A stretch of DNA of 52,196 nt from Hyella patelloides LEGE 07179 (GTDB lineage: Bacteria; Cyanobacteriota; Cyanobacteriia; Cyanobacteriales; Xenococcaceae): positions 1-52,196 of the forward strand of contig NZ_LR213783.1 of the NCBI RefSeq assembly GCF_900659865.1, read 5' to 3'. The notes beneath the pieces are model-generated. The model did no database searches. It had not been told where the DNA came from and saw only the letters and a list, made by a program, of their open reading frames with translations. The number at the start of each line of letters is the position of its first letter. The stretch's first letter is position 1. This document shows positions 17,210-25,741 of this stretch, in pieces. The position numbers and the translations under genes were made by a program.

Positions 17210-18007
17210 GTGACAAATCAAATATTAACCAGCATCAAAAATCCTCTGATCAAGCAGGTTCGTAAGCTTCATCGCACCAAAGAAAGACAAAAGCAAAATC
17301 TGTTATTGCTGGAAGGTAACAATATTATTACCACTGCCATAAATCAGAATTATCCTCTTGTTACTGTATTTTGTACTCTAAAATGGCAGGAACGTCATCA
17401 GCAATTGTGGCGAAAAATAGTAATGAGAGGATCTAAAGTACAGTTAGTTAGTCCAGAAGTATTATCTGCTATTGCTACTACGGTTAGTCCTGATGGAATT
17501 GTGGCTATTGCTGACAGAAAGACTGCTCAAAACCCTGTAATTTCCCAGACAAAGCTAGGATTAGCGATTGAAAGACTACAAGACCCTGGTAATCTGGGAA
17601 CAATGATCCGTACTGCCGTAGCTACTGGAGTTGATGGTTTATGGTTGAGTCAAGATAGTGTAGATTTTGATAACCCTAAAGTATTAAGAGCTTCTGTAGG
17701 AGAATGGTTTCGTGTACCAATAGCGGTAACTTTAGATTTAGTTTCTATAGTTAAACAACATCAACAGCAAGGTATCCAAATTATTGCTACTGTACCCCAA
17801 GAAAAAAAAACTTATTGGGAACTCGATCTAACTCGTCCCAGTCTATTATTGATAGGAAATGAAGGCGCGGGATTATCCCCAGAATTGAAAGCACTAGCAG
17901 ATGAAGAAATTACTATTCCTTTAGCTAACCAGGTAGAATCTTTAAATGTGGCGATCGCAACTTCCCTAGTGCTTTATGAAGCAAAAAGACAACGTCAAAA
18001 GTCTTGA
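17210..18007 (+). CDS. SpoU/TrmH-family RNA 2'-O-methyltransferase
   Basis: A SPOUT-superfamily methyltransferase acting on ribosomal or transfer RNA. The N-terminal substrate-binding domain (about 1-105; KNPLIKQVRKLHRTKERQKQ, LLLEGNNII) precedes the SpoU knot domain with motif 1 ERLQDPGNLGTMIRTA, motif 2 LLIGNEGAGLSPEL and motif 3 IPLANQVESLNVAIATSLVL. The motif 2-3 spacing is typical of RlmB/TsnR-like 23S rRNA enzymes. Length 265 is normal. The start is GTG 17210. It lies close behind tRNA-Leu and may be read from the same promoter. The methylated nucleotide cannot be told from sequence. Confidence 0.9.
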   Translation: MTNQILTSIKNPLIKQVRKLHRTKERQKQNLLLLEGNNIITTAINQNYPLVTVFCTLKWQERHQQLWRKIVMRGSKVQLVSPEVLSAIATTVSPDGIVAIADRKTAQNPVISQTKLGLAIERLQDPGNLGTMIRTAVATGVDGLWLSQDSVDFDNPKVLRASVGEWFRVPIAVTLDLVSIVKQHQQQGIQIIATVPQEKKTYWELDLTRPSLLLIGNEGAGLSPELKALADEEITIPLANQVESLNVAIATSLVLYEAKRQRQKS

Positions 18008-18209
18008 TGTCAGAAGATTTTAGTCAATCTAATATTTTATTATCGAGCTATAGTTTAACCCAGTAACTCAATTCACATAATGCTTTTTTGAGAAGTAGTT
18101 TTTAAGAAATTATCATAAAATTTTAACTTTATTTAATAAATAGATAAATAGATTAATAAAATCTTGATAAGATGTTGATTGTGATAAATCCATAGTTATA
18201 ATCTGAATC

Positions 18210-18683
18210 ATGGATAAATTTATAGTTGTTGCAATCAACAACAGTGAAGCTCGTTTTTTTACGCTTGAAGAGGCAGAATGGCCAGAGTATGAGTCTGGCC
18301 CCAATTTGGTAGAACAAGAAAATTTGTCCTACTGTACATCTGACTACTGTCAAGGATTTTGGTTTAAAATAACCAATAGGCATTATCGAAAATTAAAAAA
18401 CACAAAATATACTCAACATCAGTTTGAACGTAAGTTTGCTCAAAAAGTTACAAGTGAAATAATTAATCTAGTCCGTATTCATCAAGGACAAAAACTAATT
18501 TTGATAGCCCAACCTCAAATACTTAATTTAATTCGTAAATCTTTTACTCCTACTTTATTTAAAAATTTACAGATTCAAGAATTATCTAAAGATATTAGTC
18601 ATTTTAGTGCTAATCAAATTCATCAATATCTTGCTCAGAAACATTTAATACCAGCTTATCAAAAGGTATTTTATCCACGATAA
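18210..18683 (+). CDS. Host attachment family (eRF1-like fold) protein
   Basis: The 157-residue product resembles the 'protein required for attachment to host cells' / bacterial-archaeal eRF1-like family: FIVVAINNSEARFFTLEEAE at the start, then an acidic segment, FAQKVTSEIINLVRIHQGQK, LILIAQPQILNLIRKSF and a C-terminal LSKDISHFSANQIHQYLAQK. The order (strand with S-x-A-R, helix, I-A-x-P-x-x-L-x-x-[IL]-R, kDl-s) fits the family. Its cellular role is unknown; an RNA- or ribosome-associated role has been proposed for related folds. It stands alone between intergenic stretches. ATG 18210 is the only sensible start. Confidence 0.65.
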   Translation: MDKFIVVAINNSEARFFTLEEAEWPEYESGPNLVEQENLSYCTSDYCQGFWFKITNRHYRKLKNTKYTQHQFERKFAQKVTSEIINLVRIHQGQKLILIAQPQILNLIRKSFTPTLFKNLQIQELSKDISHFSANQIHQYLAQKHLIPAYQKVFYPR

Positions 18684-18814
18684 ATTATTGATTTCATAAC
18701 TGAATTACTCATAAATGTCTTAAGTTTGATAGTTACGATTAAAGCAGTAAAAAAATATCTTCCAAGTTTATCAGCAATTTGAAGGTAATTGTTACTGTGT
18801 ATACCATACTGCTA

Positions 18815-19100
18815 AATTGTCAGGATGCAGGGCAAAAAATAGTACAAAAGCTTTTAGACTGTCAGCAATCTTCTCAAGGGAATTGTCTTAAATTTACCTC
18901 GTAGAGGAATACTAGTAGCATCAGTAATTGCTCAAAAACTTCCGTTACCTTTAGGTATTTGTCTGGCTTAGAAAATAGGTAGCCCGAATAACATTGAAGT
19001 GGGAATGAGGGCGATTGTAAAAAAGAATATTCTAGTAGTAAATAAAGAATTTTTACAACAGCAACAAATTACCGATACCAAAAAGCGTAATTCCATACAC
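18815..19100 (+). pseudogene. Phosphoribosyltransferase-family remnant
   Basis: Fragments in two frames resemble the cyanobacterial type I phosphoribosyltransferases: NCQDAGQKIVQKLLDCQQ (from about 18817), then in another frame from 18879 LNLPRRGILVASVIAQKLPL, PLGICLA, stop (18969), KIGSPNNIEVGMRAIVKK. These correspond to the family's 'R-x-x-A-G..L', 'L-P-R-G-G-x-x-V-A..I-A..L' and 'KlG.p...E..mGAI' blocks. One frameshift and at least one in-frame stop are present, and the C-terminal PRPP loop is missing. It lies between the host-attachment gene and lysE. Confidence 0.6.
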
Positions 19101-19191
19101 AAACTTTGTTCTGTTTTTGAGAGATAATGTCGAAGACAATTGGCATTGCTAAATTGTTCAAGCAGTTTTTTCGGAAATTTCTCTTCATACA

Positions 19192-19824
19192 ATGATAAAT
19201 TTCGACCTAATTAGCAGATTCGCTGTAGCTTCTCTGCTACTATTAGCAACACCTGGACCTGACTTACTGGCAATGCTGGGGCGCGGAATCAGCCAAGGTC
19301 GGCAAGCAGCGATAGTAACAGTTGTGGGTTATGCACTTGGTGATGTTACTCATACTATATTTGCTGTAGTTGGACTCTCTGCATTAATTCAGTCCTCAGC
19401 AATTGCATTTCAGATAGTAAAGTATTTTGGTGCGTTATATCTGATCTACCTTGGCATTCAAGCAATTCAAAATAAACGCCAATTTAGAATTGTTTCTAAA
19501 AATGAAAGAATTGCAACAGCTACAATTTTGAGACAAAGCATCATATCTAGCATCCTCAATCCCAAAACAACACTATTTTTTCTGGCATTTTTACCACAGT
19601 TTGTTGATGTAAATGCTGGGAAAGTTCAGTTGCAGATGCTCATTTTGGGAGTGGTTTTTATGTTACTTGGGATGTTAGTCTATTTTCCAGTTGCTTACTT
19701 TTCTGGAGTTATAGGTAGATGGATTCAAACTCGTCAAGCTATTGCCAGTAAGATACGTTGGGTTACGGGAAGTATTTTTATTGGTCTTGGATTACGCGCT
19801 GCACTTACTGAAAATTCTTCATAA
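19192..19824 (+). CDS. LysE/RhtB-family amino acid exporter
   Basis: A six-TM inner-membrane exporter of the LysE superfamily. Seen: the family signature ATPGPDLLAMLGRGISQGRQ near residues 19-38, then GYALGDVTHTIFAVVGLSAL, LIYLGIQAIQ, the central NPKTTLFFLAFLPQFVD and the C-terminal GSIFIGLGLRAAL. Length 210 is standard. Members export amino acids such as homoserine, threonine or lysine; the substrate here is unknown. The ATG at 19192 opens the hydrophobic N-terminus directly. No regulator is adjacent. Confidence 0.92.
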   Translation: MINFDLISRFAVASLLLLATPGPDLLAMLGRGISQGRQAAIVTVVGYALGDVTHTIFAVVGLSALIQSSAIAFQIVKYFGALYLIYLGIQAIQNKRQFRIVSKNERIATATILRQSIISSILNPKTTLFFLAFLPQFVDVNAGKVQLQMLILGVVFMLLGMLVYFPVAYFSGVIGRWIQTRQAIASKIRWVTGSIFIGLGLRAALTENSS

Positions 19825-20034
19825 ACGGTGAAGGTTATCTTGTGTTAGGTATTACTTTGTGCTACCTAACCTACTAGCGTGTCTAGACTAAAATACTGGG
19901 TTAATCCCCTAAGTGAAAAATTTTTTTCCGCCAGGTTTATGGATTAAGAGGCTTAAATTATCAAATAAACTATTGAACTCTCTCTCAGCCCCCTTATACT
20001 AAATCCGATTGTCAAACTCCTCATATAATATTTG

Positions 20035-20158
20035 TGTAGAGACATGACGGGGCGATACTTGCTCTTGAATTCATTTCAAGAGACAGCCCCTCATATATCT
20101 CGTCTCTACAAGGTTTAACGGTTTTACTGACTAAGTGTTTTATGAGAACAGAATTTGG
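20035..20158. repeat. Structured dispersed repeat, copy A
   Basis: Outer arms TGTAGAGAC (20035-20043) and GTCTCTACA (20102-20110) pair, and inside them GGGGC pairs with GCCCC around a hairpin TCTTGAA/TTCAAGA. Positions 20084-20158 match the reverse complement of 22683-22756 at most positions. It sits in the 524-base gene-free gap between lysE and metK (19825-20348), which otherwise shows no gene. Confidence 0.75.
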
Positions 20159-20348
20159 TATTACAAGGATATAAATAAAGATCATCCAAGCTCTAAGAGG
20201 GAATGACTATCATCACTCAAAACACCACGAACACCTAGCTAGAAAATATTCATTAACTGCTTCACTGGTATTTTGCCACCCTGAAAAAAAACAGGTACTA
20301 AGTTCAACCTAATACCTTAATATGTAATTTTTAATTTGATTTTTTTTA

Positions 20349-21602
20349 CTAAACAGCAGACTTAGATAAGGCATATTCTTTCAACAAAGCTGCTTTATCT
20401 GTTCTTTCCCAAGGTAAATCTAAATCCGTTCTACCAAAATGTCCGTAAGCAGCTACATCTTGATAAAAACGACCATTTCTCTCTGCTGGTAAATTTCTGA
20501 GATCGAAAGTTTGGATAATTCCCGCAGGACGCAATTCAAAATGTTCTTTAACTATTTCTAGTAATTGATCTTCATCAATTTTTGCCGTACCAAAAGTTTC
20601 TAAGAAAATACTAACGGGTCTAGCCACACCAATAGCATAACTAACCTGTACCTCACACTTATCTGCCAAACCCGCAGCTACAAGATTTTTTGCTGCATAA
20701 CGACAAGCATAAGAAGCACTACGATCTACTTTTGTGGGGTCTTTACCAGAAAAAGCACCACCACCATGACGAGAATAACCGCCATAGGTATCAATAATAA
20801 TTTTTCTTCCTGTTAGACCAGAATCTCCTTGAGGGCCACCAATGACAAACTTTCCAGTAGGGTTAACCAAGAAGCGGGTGTTATTATCAGGTTTGATTGT
20901 TAAATCAGCAAAAACAGGTTGTACGACTATTTTCCAAAGGTCACCACTGATTTTCTGCTGGACTGCATTACCTTCGGTGATATCTCCAATAGATTCAGTG
21001 TGCTGAGTAGAAATTAAAATCGTGTCAATGCCTACTGGTTTACCATCTTCGTAAATTACTGATACCTGAGTTTTACCATCAGGACGAAGATAAGATAATT
21101 CGCCACTCTTTCGCACTGTTGCTAAACGGCGAGACATCCGATGTGCCAAACTAATAGGTAAAGGCATTAATTCAGGTGTTTCATTACAAGCATAACCAAA
21201 CATAATACCTTGATCGCCAGCACCAATCTTATCTAATTCATCATCGCTTAATCGATCCCTTTGTTCTTGGGCTGCTGTAACACCCTGAGATATATCAGGA
21301 GATTGTTCATCTAAAGCGACTAAAATAGAGCAACTATCGGCAGAAAAGCCATTTTCTCCGTGAACATAGCCAATTTCAGCAATTTTTTGACGAGCTAAAT
21401 CCACAAAGTTAACTTGCGCTTTAGAAGTGATTTCGCCTGTGATTAAAACTAAGCCTGTATTAACTACTACTTCCGCAGCCACACGACTCATGCTATCTTG
21501 GTTTAGTAAGGCATCTAGGATAGTATCAGAAATCTGATCGCAAATTTTATCGGGATGACCCTCTGTGACGGATTCTGATGTAAATAAATAACGTTTAGAC
21601 AA
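20349..21602 (-). CDS. metK: S-adenosylmethionine synthase MetK
   Basis: MetK makes S-adenosylmethionine from ATP and methionine in the cytoplasm, supplying all methyltransferases. Motifs seen: [15 protein letters not shown], the hexapeptide-type [12 protein letters not shown], and the P-loop-like [20 protein letters not shown]; the C-terminus has [13 protein letters not shown]. Length 417 is normal for cyanobacteria. The start is TTG at 21602 ([12 protein letters not shown]), with GGGAGG 11 bases upstream on the reverse strand; no in-frame ATG gives a complete N-terminus. Inverted copies of one repeat lie outside metK and the HAD gene behind it. I found no SAM riboswitch in the 237-base leader. 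Confidence 0.95.
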   Translation of the reverse strand: MSKRYLFTSESVTEGHPDKICDQISDTILDALLNQDSMSRVAAEVVVNTGLVLITGEITSKAQVNFVDLARQKIAEIGYVHGENGFSADSCSILVALDEQSPDISQGVTAAQEQRDRLSDDELDKIGAGDQGIMFGYACNETPELMPLPISLAHRMSRRLATVRKSGELSYLRPDGKTQVSVIYEDGKPVGIDTILISTQHTESIGDITEGNAVQQKISGDLWKIVVQPVFADLTIKPDNNTRFLVNPTGKFVIGGPQGDSGLTGRKIIIDTYGGYSRHGGGAFSGKDPTKVDRSASYACRYAAKNLVAAGLADKCEVQVSYAIGVARPVSIFLETFGTAKIDEDQLLEIVKEHFELRPAGIIQTFDLRNLPAERNGRFYQDVAAYGHFGRTDLDLPWERTDKAALLKEYALSKSAV

Positions 21603-21839
21603 TTTGATCGAGTCCTCCCTTGATTCTGGAACTAGTATCGAATGTTAAGGTCAAGTTTACATCATACAAGACGAATAATTATGTGTATTGTATTAAGATA
21701 ATAACCTTATTTGAACAATTGAATACATTTAAGGATAAACTGCATTTGATTTGAAGGTGAGGGATGCTAAGGTTTCCTCAGAATATTGTGACTGCCGTCT
21801 GTAATCGGCTAATATTTTGGGTTTTTGAGTATTTGAAGC

Positions 21840-22577
21840 TTAAAAAACTTTTATTACGTCTAAATTATCAATTATTACTGTAGCTGAGTCCAAATGTTTT
21901 GCGGTTGGATTATCCCAAGAAATACCAATTGTACCTCTAGCATTAGCTTGTTGTGCCATTAAAATATCTCCTAAAGAATCTCCTACCATGAGAGTATTAT
22001 AGGGTTGCACATTTAACATTTGGCAAGCTTTCAAATATAATAAAGGACTGGGTTTGCTTAAAATGCGATCGCTACCTAAGAGCAACTGAAAGTAAGAATT
22101 AATCTGTTCTCTCTCCACAAAAGTTTTGATTCCAACCGTAGAATCAGCAGAAATAATACCTAGTTTTAAATTAGTCGCTGCTAAAGATTTAAGTACCTCC
22201 AAACTACCAGGAAACATCGGAGAAGATTTTCTGTTTGGCATTACTTTGTTTGCTACTTTATCAAAGGCTCTATGAGCAAGCTCTTTGGCTGCAAACCAAC
22301 CACAACCACTACTAGCAATATAAGCAGCAGCAGCTAATTCATTTTCTTCCCTGCTGCCCACTGCCATTAACCCCTTGGGATCTAAACCATTGTCTGTAAC
22401 TCCTAAAGCAATTAGCAAGCTATCGGCAATTTGGGGCATTGAAATGGCAATTTGATTAACTCTTTCTTGGGCTAATTCCTGTAGAAAAAGACGAGAATCT
22501 TCTAATGTGCCATCTTTATCAAAAAAAATAGCTTTGATATCCGAAAATATTACGTCATTACAGGCTATTTCTGCCAT
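21840..22577 (-). CDS. HAD-superfamily phosphatase
   Basis: A HAD hydrolase of the phosphoglycolate-phosphatase/Gph type, cytoplasmic. Motif I is FFDKDGTLEDS (nucleophile Asp followed by Asp), motif II IISAD, motif III Lys in ILSKPSPLLY, and motif IV VGDSLGDILMA. The alpha-helical cap between motifs I and II (about 35-125) is the C1 type. Length 245 suits the family. The substrate could be 2-phosphoglycolate or another small sugar phosphate; this cannot be decided from sequence. It lies upstream of metK on the same strand with a 237-base gap, so cotranscription is uncertain. Confidence 0.85.
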   Translation of the reverse strand: MAEIACNDVIFSDIKAIFFDKDGTLEDSRLFLQELAQERVNQIAISMPQIADSLLIALGVTDNGLDPKGLMAVGSREENELAAAAYIASSGCGWFAAKELAHRAFDKVANKVMPNRKSSPMFPGSLEVLKSLAATNLKLGIISADSTVGIKTFVEREQINSYFQLLLGSDRILSKPSPLLYLKACQMLNVQPYNTLMVGDSLGDILMAQQANARGTIGISWDNPTAKHLDSATVIIDNLDVIKVF

Positions 22578-22682
22578 ATGTTATTAATTAGTAGGTTGGA
22601 ATTGATGAACTGGGACAAGAAGATTGATAACTCTGTATTTACGAGTAGGTGCTTTGCTTTGTTGGTGCAATAATGGATGATT

Positions 22683-22795
22683 CCAAATCCTGTTCTCATA
22701 AATCACTTATTAGTAAAGCTGTTAAACCTTGTAGAGACTCGATATATGAGGGGCTGCGGGACGTTGTCATTCACCTGAACTAAATTCAGGTGACA
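22683..22795. repeat. Structured dispersed repeat, copy B (inverted relative to copy A)
   Basis: Positions 22683-22756 (CCAAATCCTGTTCTCATAAA through GAGGGGCTG) are the near reverse complement of 20084-20158. Beyond that, TTCACCTGAA/TTCAGGTGA (about 22770-22793) forms a hairpin at the place where copy A has a different stem. It lies in the 520-base gap 22578-23097, which has no gene. Confidence 0.75.
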
Positions 22796-23034
22796 GTCCC
22801 TTGTCTTTTGAGCGTGAGGGATGCTGAGGTTTTTGTAACTATAGGGAATAAAGTAAGAATTAATAACCATTTGAAGGACTTTGTTTTTTGCTAGTTTTCC
22901 CTATTCCTCTGGGTTTATTGCTCCATAATAATAAAAGAGGGATGAGGTGCTCACGCAGAATCTGTTTTCAACATCATATTTAAACAGAACTTAAGATGAT
23001 TCTTGCTGGTATTGGGGTTAAAAAACTACCTCAT

Positions 23035-23061
23035 CAAAAAAATAGAGGGTATTACCCTCTA
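23035..23061 (-). terminator. Rho-independent terminator of rpsA
   Basis: On the reverse strand TAGAGGG pairs with CCCTCTA around a five-base loop (23061-23043), followed directly by a run of T (23042-23035). It is 37 bases past the rpsA stop codon. Confidence 0.85.
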
Positions 23062-23097
23062 CTTTAGTTTAAATCTAATTAATTATGAATTAGTAAT

Positions 23098-24237
23098 TTA
23101 CTCTTCTTCTGTGGCATCTACTTCTTCAGTGAGAGTAGTTTCTACTGCTACTGCTTCTGTTGATTCAGTTGCAGTAGTTTCTTCCTCTACGACAACTTCT
23201 TCTTCTTCACTAGCAGTAGTTTCTTCCTCTACGACAACTTCTTCTTCTTCACTAGCAGTAGTTTCTTCCTCTACGACAACTTCTTCTTCTTCACTAGCAG
23301 TAGGGATTTCTTCTTCTTCTAGGGTTACTCCTTCTGCTTCTGCGAGTAATTTACGACGATATTTTTCGGCCATCTCGTCAGCTTTTTCAAATACTAGATC
23401 GCGATTTTTGAGCATATCACCTGGTTCTGGTTCTAGCTGCTTAGTTGAGAGAGAAATACGTCCTCTTTCAGCATCTAAGTCAATAATCATCACTTTTAAC
23501 TCATCATTAACATTAAATACACTATGAGGTGTGTCAATGTGGTCATGAGAAATTTCAGAGATGTGAAGCAGTCCGCTGACGCCACCGATGTCGATAAATG
23601 CACCATAAGGTTTGATTCCTCTGACTGAACCAACTACTACCTGACCTACTTCTAAACCATTCATCTTGCGCTCTACCAATGCACGACGATGGCTTAATAC
23701 CAGGCGATTACGTTCTTCGTCAACTTCGAGGAATTTGAGGGGTAAATCTTCTCCTACTAAATCTTCTTTAGCTTCTCTTGCACTAATATGAGAGCCAGGA
23801 ATAAAACCTCTAAGTCCTTCAATTCTGACTAATGCACCACCACGGTTAGTGGCAAATACGTTAGAACGGACTGTCGCGTCTTCTTGTTGTAGCTGTCTGA
23901 CTCTTTCCCAAGCACGCATATACTCAATACGTCTGATGGAAAGGGTTAATTGTCCGTCTTCGTTTTCATCGGTAAGAATGAAAAACTCTCTAGTCTCATC
24001 AGCTTGGAGAACTTCAGAAGGGTCATCAACTCGGTTGATAGACATTTCCTGAATGGGGATGTAGGCTGCTGTTTTGGCACCGATGTCAATCAGGGCCCCT
24101 CTTGGTTCCATGTTGAATACTGTACCTGCTACCACATCCCCAGGACTAAAGTGGTAGTCATACTTATCGAGAAGGGCTGCGAAATCTTCGTGAGTAAAAC
24201 CGATATCTTTCTTACTTGTTAATTGCTGATTGACCAT
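23098..24237 (-). CDS. rpsA: 30S ribosomal protein S1
   Basis: S1 binds mRNA on the 30S subunit and supports translation initiation. Three S1/OB-fold domains are visible at about 32-101, 119-184 and 198-266 (GTVFNMEPRGALIDIGAKTA, TNRGGALVRIEGLRGFIPGS, GSVRGIKPYGAFIDIGGVSG), the usual cyanobacterial three-domain form. The tail after residue about 305 is unusual: an acidic, Val/Thr-rich segment built of three identical 14-residue units (TASEEEEVVVEEET). This makes the protein 379 residues, longer than typical cyanobacterial S1. The start ATG 24237 has AAGGAAT upstream. A strong terminator follows the gene, and a 530-base gene-free region precedes it. Confidence 0.95.
   Translation of the reverse strand: MVNQQLTSKKDIGFTHEDFAALLDKYDYHFSPGDVVAGTVFNMEPRGALIDIGAKTAAYIPIQEMSINRVDDPSEVLQADETREFFILTDENEDGQLTLSIRRIEYMRAWERVRQLQQEDATVRSNVFATNRGGALVRIEGLRGFIPGSHISAREAKEDLVGEDLPLKFLEVDEERNRLVLSHRRALVERKMNGLEVGQVVVGSVRGIKPYGAFIDIGGVSGLLHISEISHDHIDTPHSVFNVNDELKVMIIDLDAERGRISLSTKQLEPEPGDMLKNRDLVFEKADEMAEKYRRKLLAEAEGVTLEEEEIPTASEEEEVVVEEETTASEEEEVVVEEETTASEEEEVVVEEETTATESTEAVAVETTLTEEVDATEEE
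23171..23296 (-). repeat. Three 42-bp tandem repeats in the rpsA 3' coding region
   Basis: Three copies of a 42-base unit (23171-23212, 23213-23254, 23255-23296) starting GCAGTAGTTTCTTCCTCTAC on the + strand. The copies are identical, and each encodes one 14-residue acidic unit of the S1 tail. The identity implies recent expansion. Confidence 0.95.
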
Positions 24238-24527
24238 GTGCTTTTGTAATTCCTTGTTTTTGTATCTCCTTGGTTAACGTGCCTCCTGCCGATGTACACT
24301 CTCTATAAGATCGTGTAGCCTACACCCACATTTGTCTGTTAGTAATCGCAATATAGGGTTTTTACTAACTACTTGTATGATAGATAATAATAGTGCCTTC
24401 ATTTTTTGGCTGCGATTACCCATTATGACATTGTAGCTTTTTTTGGAAGCTACACAAATGTTTTTGTGCTTTTTTTGACTGGAGGAAATGAGGAAAGACC
24501 CCGCGTTGCTGTAAGCCTTTTATTTCC

Positions 24528-24627
24528 TTCGTATTCGGTGTTTACACCCATCGCATCTTCGTGTTTACACCCGTCGTATTCGGTGTTTATCCCATCGCAT
24601 TTGGGGGTTTATGCCCGTCGTTTTGGG
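24528..24627. repeat. Degenerate ~22-bp tandem repeat between rpsA and nrdR
   Basis: About four imperfect copies of a unit like TCGGTGTTTACACCCATCGC, with GTTTA..CCC(A/G)TCG(C/T) conserved. Each unit contains a mini-palindrome GGTGTTTACACC. The surrounding gap (24238-24770) holds the rpsA leader and no convincing gene; open frames across the repeats have no recognisable protein. Confidence 0.65.
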
Positions 24628-24770
24628 TACAAGCGTCCGACTTAAACTTCCCTTGGAGACCTCGCACATTCGCGAACTTACCAAATGCTTCTCGATACTC
24701 TTCTTTAAGAAAACGCATATTCCGAGAGCGAGTGTTGACGGATTTTTTGAGAATTAAGCCTATTATGAGA

Positions 24771-25301
24771 TTATGAGTAACAGTCTAGTATCGCATTGCG
24801 ATCTCTAGAATTGTCGGATTTTTGCCATTTAGGACGATCTTTTTCCCAAGTTTCTTGTTGCAAATCATGTAAAGTCTCAATAAAATCTTTAATACCTTGA
24901 AACTGACGATATACTGAAGCAAACCTAATATAAGCTACTTCATTTTCCCGACGTAAATACTTTAATACCAATTCTCCTATTTCGTTGCTCGAAAATTCTC
25001 GTTCTGTGCTTTGCTGCAACTTGGCTTCTATCTCATCCACTATGCTTTCAATTTTTTGATGGGTGATACCAGTTTTCTCACAAGCTCTCATAATACCTCT
25101 AATTAATTTAAAGCGATCAAAAGATTCTCTGCTACCATCTCTTTTAATCACTGTAATTGGTACTAATTCAATTCTTTCGTAAGTTGTAAAACGTTGCTTG
25201 CACTGAAGGCATTCTCGGCGACGGCGAATACTTTGCTTACCTTCTGTAGAGCGAGATTCTAAAACTCGACTTTCTGTATGCTGACAATTAGGACACAACA
25301 T
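24771..25301 (-). CDS. nrdR: Transcriptional repressor NrdR
   Basis: NrdR senses (d)ATP and represses ribonucleotide reductase genes. The N-terminal zinc ribbon has Cys3, Cys6, Cys31 and Cys34 ([37 protein letters not shown]). The ATP-cone domain follows (about 49-139: [40 protein letters not shown]). The C-terminal tail is about 20 residues longer than average. ATG 25301 gives the canonical start. It lies downstream of psbT on the same strand, a frequent cyanobacterial order psbB-psbT-nrdR, with a 210-base gap. No ribonucleotide reductase gene is present here. Confidence 0.94.
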   Translation of the reverse strand: MLCPNCQHTESRVLESRSTEGKQSIRRRRECLQCKQRFTTYERIELVPITVIKRDGSRESFDRFKLIRGIMRACEKTGITHQKIESIVDEIEAKLQQSTEREFSSNEIGELVLKYLRRENEVAYIRFASVYRQFQGIKDFIETLHDLQQETWEKDRPKWQKSDNSRDRNAILDCYS

Positions 25302-25512
25302 AATTATGTTTAAGAATAGTAGCTAGATCGAGAAATTCCAGCAAGGGAGATTGTCGATTATTTTCTAGTCAGATTTAATTTATAAAGATAAAATAACTAA
25401 ATTGCAAAAATCTGAGCCTCTTACCACATCTTAATCTTTGTAATACAGATTAGAATGGCAATTGACTCAGAATCGCAAGAAAAATTAAAAATATTTAACT
25501 TTTGTTTGCTGT

Positions 25513-25608
25513 TTATTTTTCAATACGGGGTGGTTCACGAAATGCCACTGCGAAAAATAAAACAGAAATCATCATAGTCAGGACTAATATGTAAGCGACG
25601 CTTTCCAT
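25513..25608 (-). CDS. psbT: Photosystem II reaction centre protein T (PsbT)
   Basis: A 31-residue single-TM subunit: MESVAYILVLTMMISVLFFA, then VAFREPPRIEK. This matches the PsbT family in length, the single hydrophobic helix and the basic/Pro C-terminus (FREPPRI). PsbT sits at the PSII dimer interface and helps D1 repair. AGGAG lies seven bases ahead of the ATG. It is 133 bases downstream of psbB on the same strand, the conserved psbB-psbT pair. Confidence 0.95.
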   Translation of the reverse strand: MESVAYILVLTMMISVLFFAVAFREPPRIEK

Positions 25609-25741
25609 GTCTGCTCCTAGTTGTTTGTTACTTTATATTTTATCAAGAAAAGAAGAGTATCGAGGAACTTAACAATACTTCAAATTACTCGATCGCTCTT
25701 CTCCGATAGATTAGTTTGTGTGATTGTTCACTAAACTCAGC

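Noticed and set aside
21603-21839. Possible SAM riboswitch upstream of metK
   Set aside because: Only a Shine-Dalgarno (GGGAGG) is clear. I could not find the paired helices and conserved core of a SAM riboswitch.
24406-24776. Two overlapping open frames across the tandem repeat upstream of rpsA
   Set aside because: The translated product only mirrors the repeat units, several frames are open at once, and there is no Shine-Dalgarno or family resemblance.
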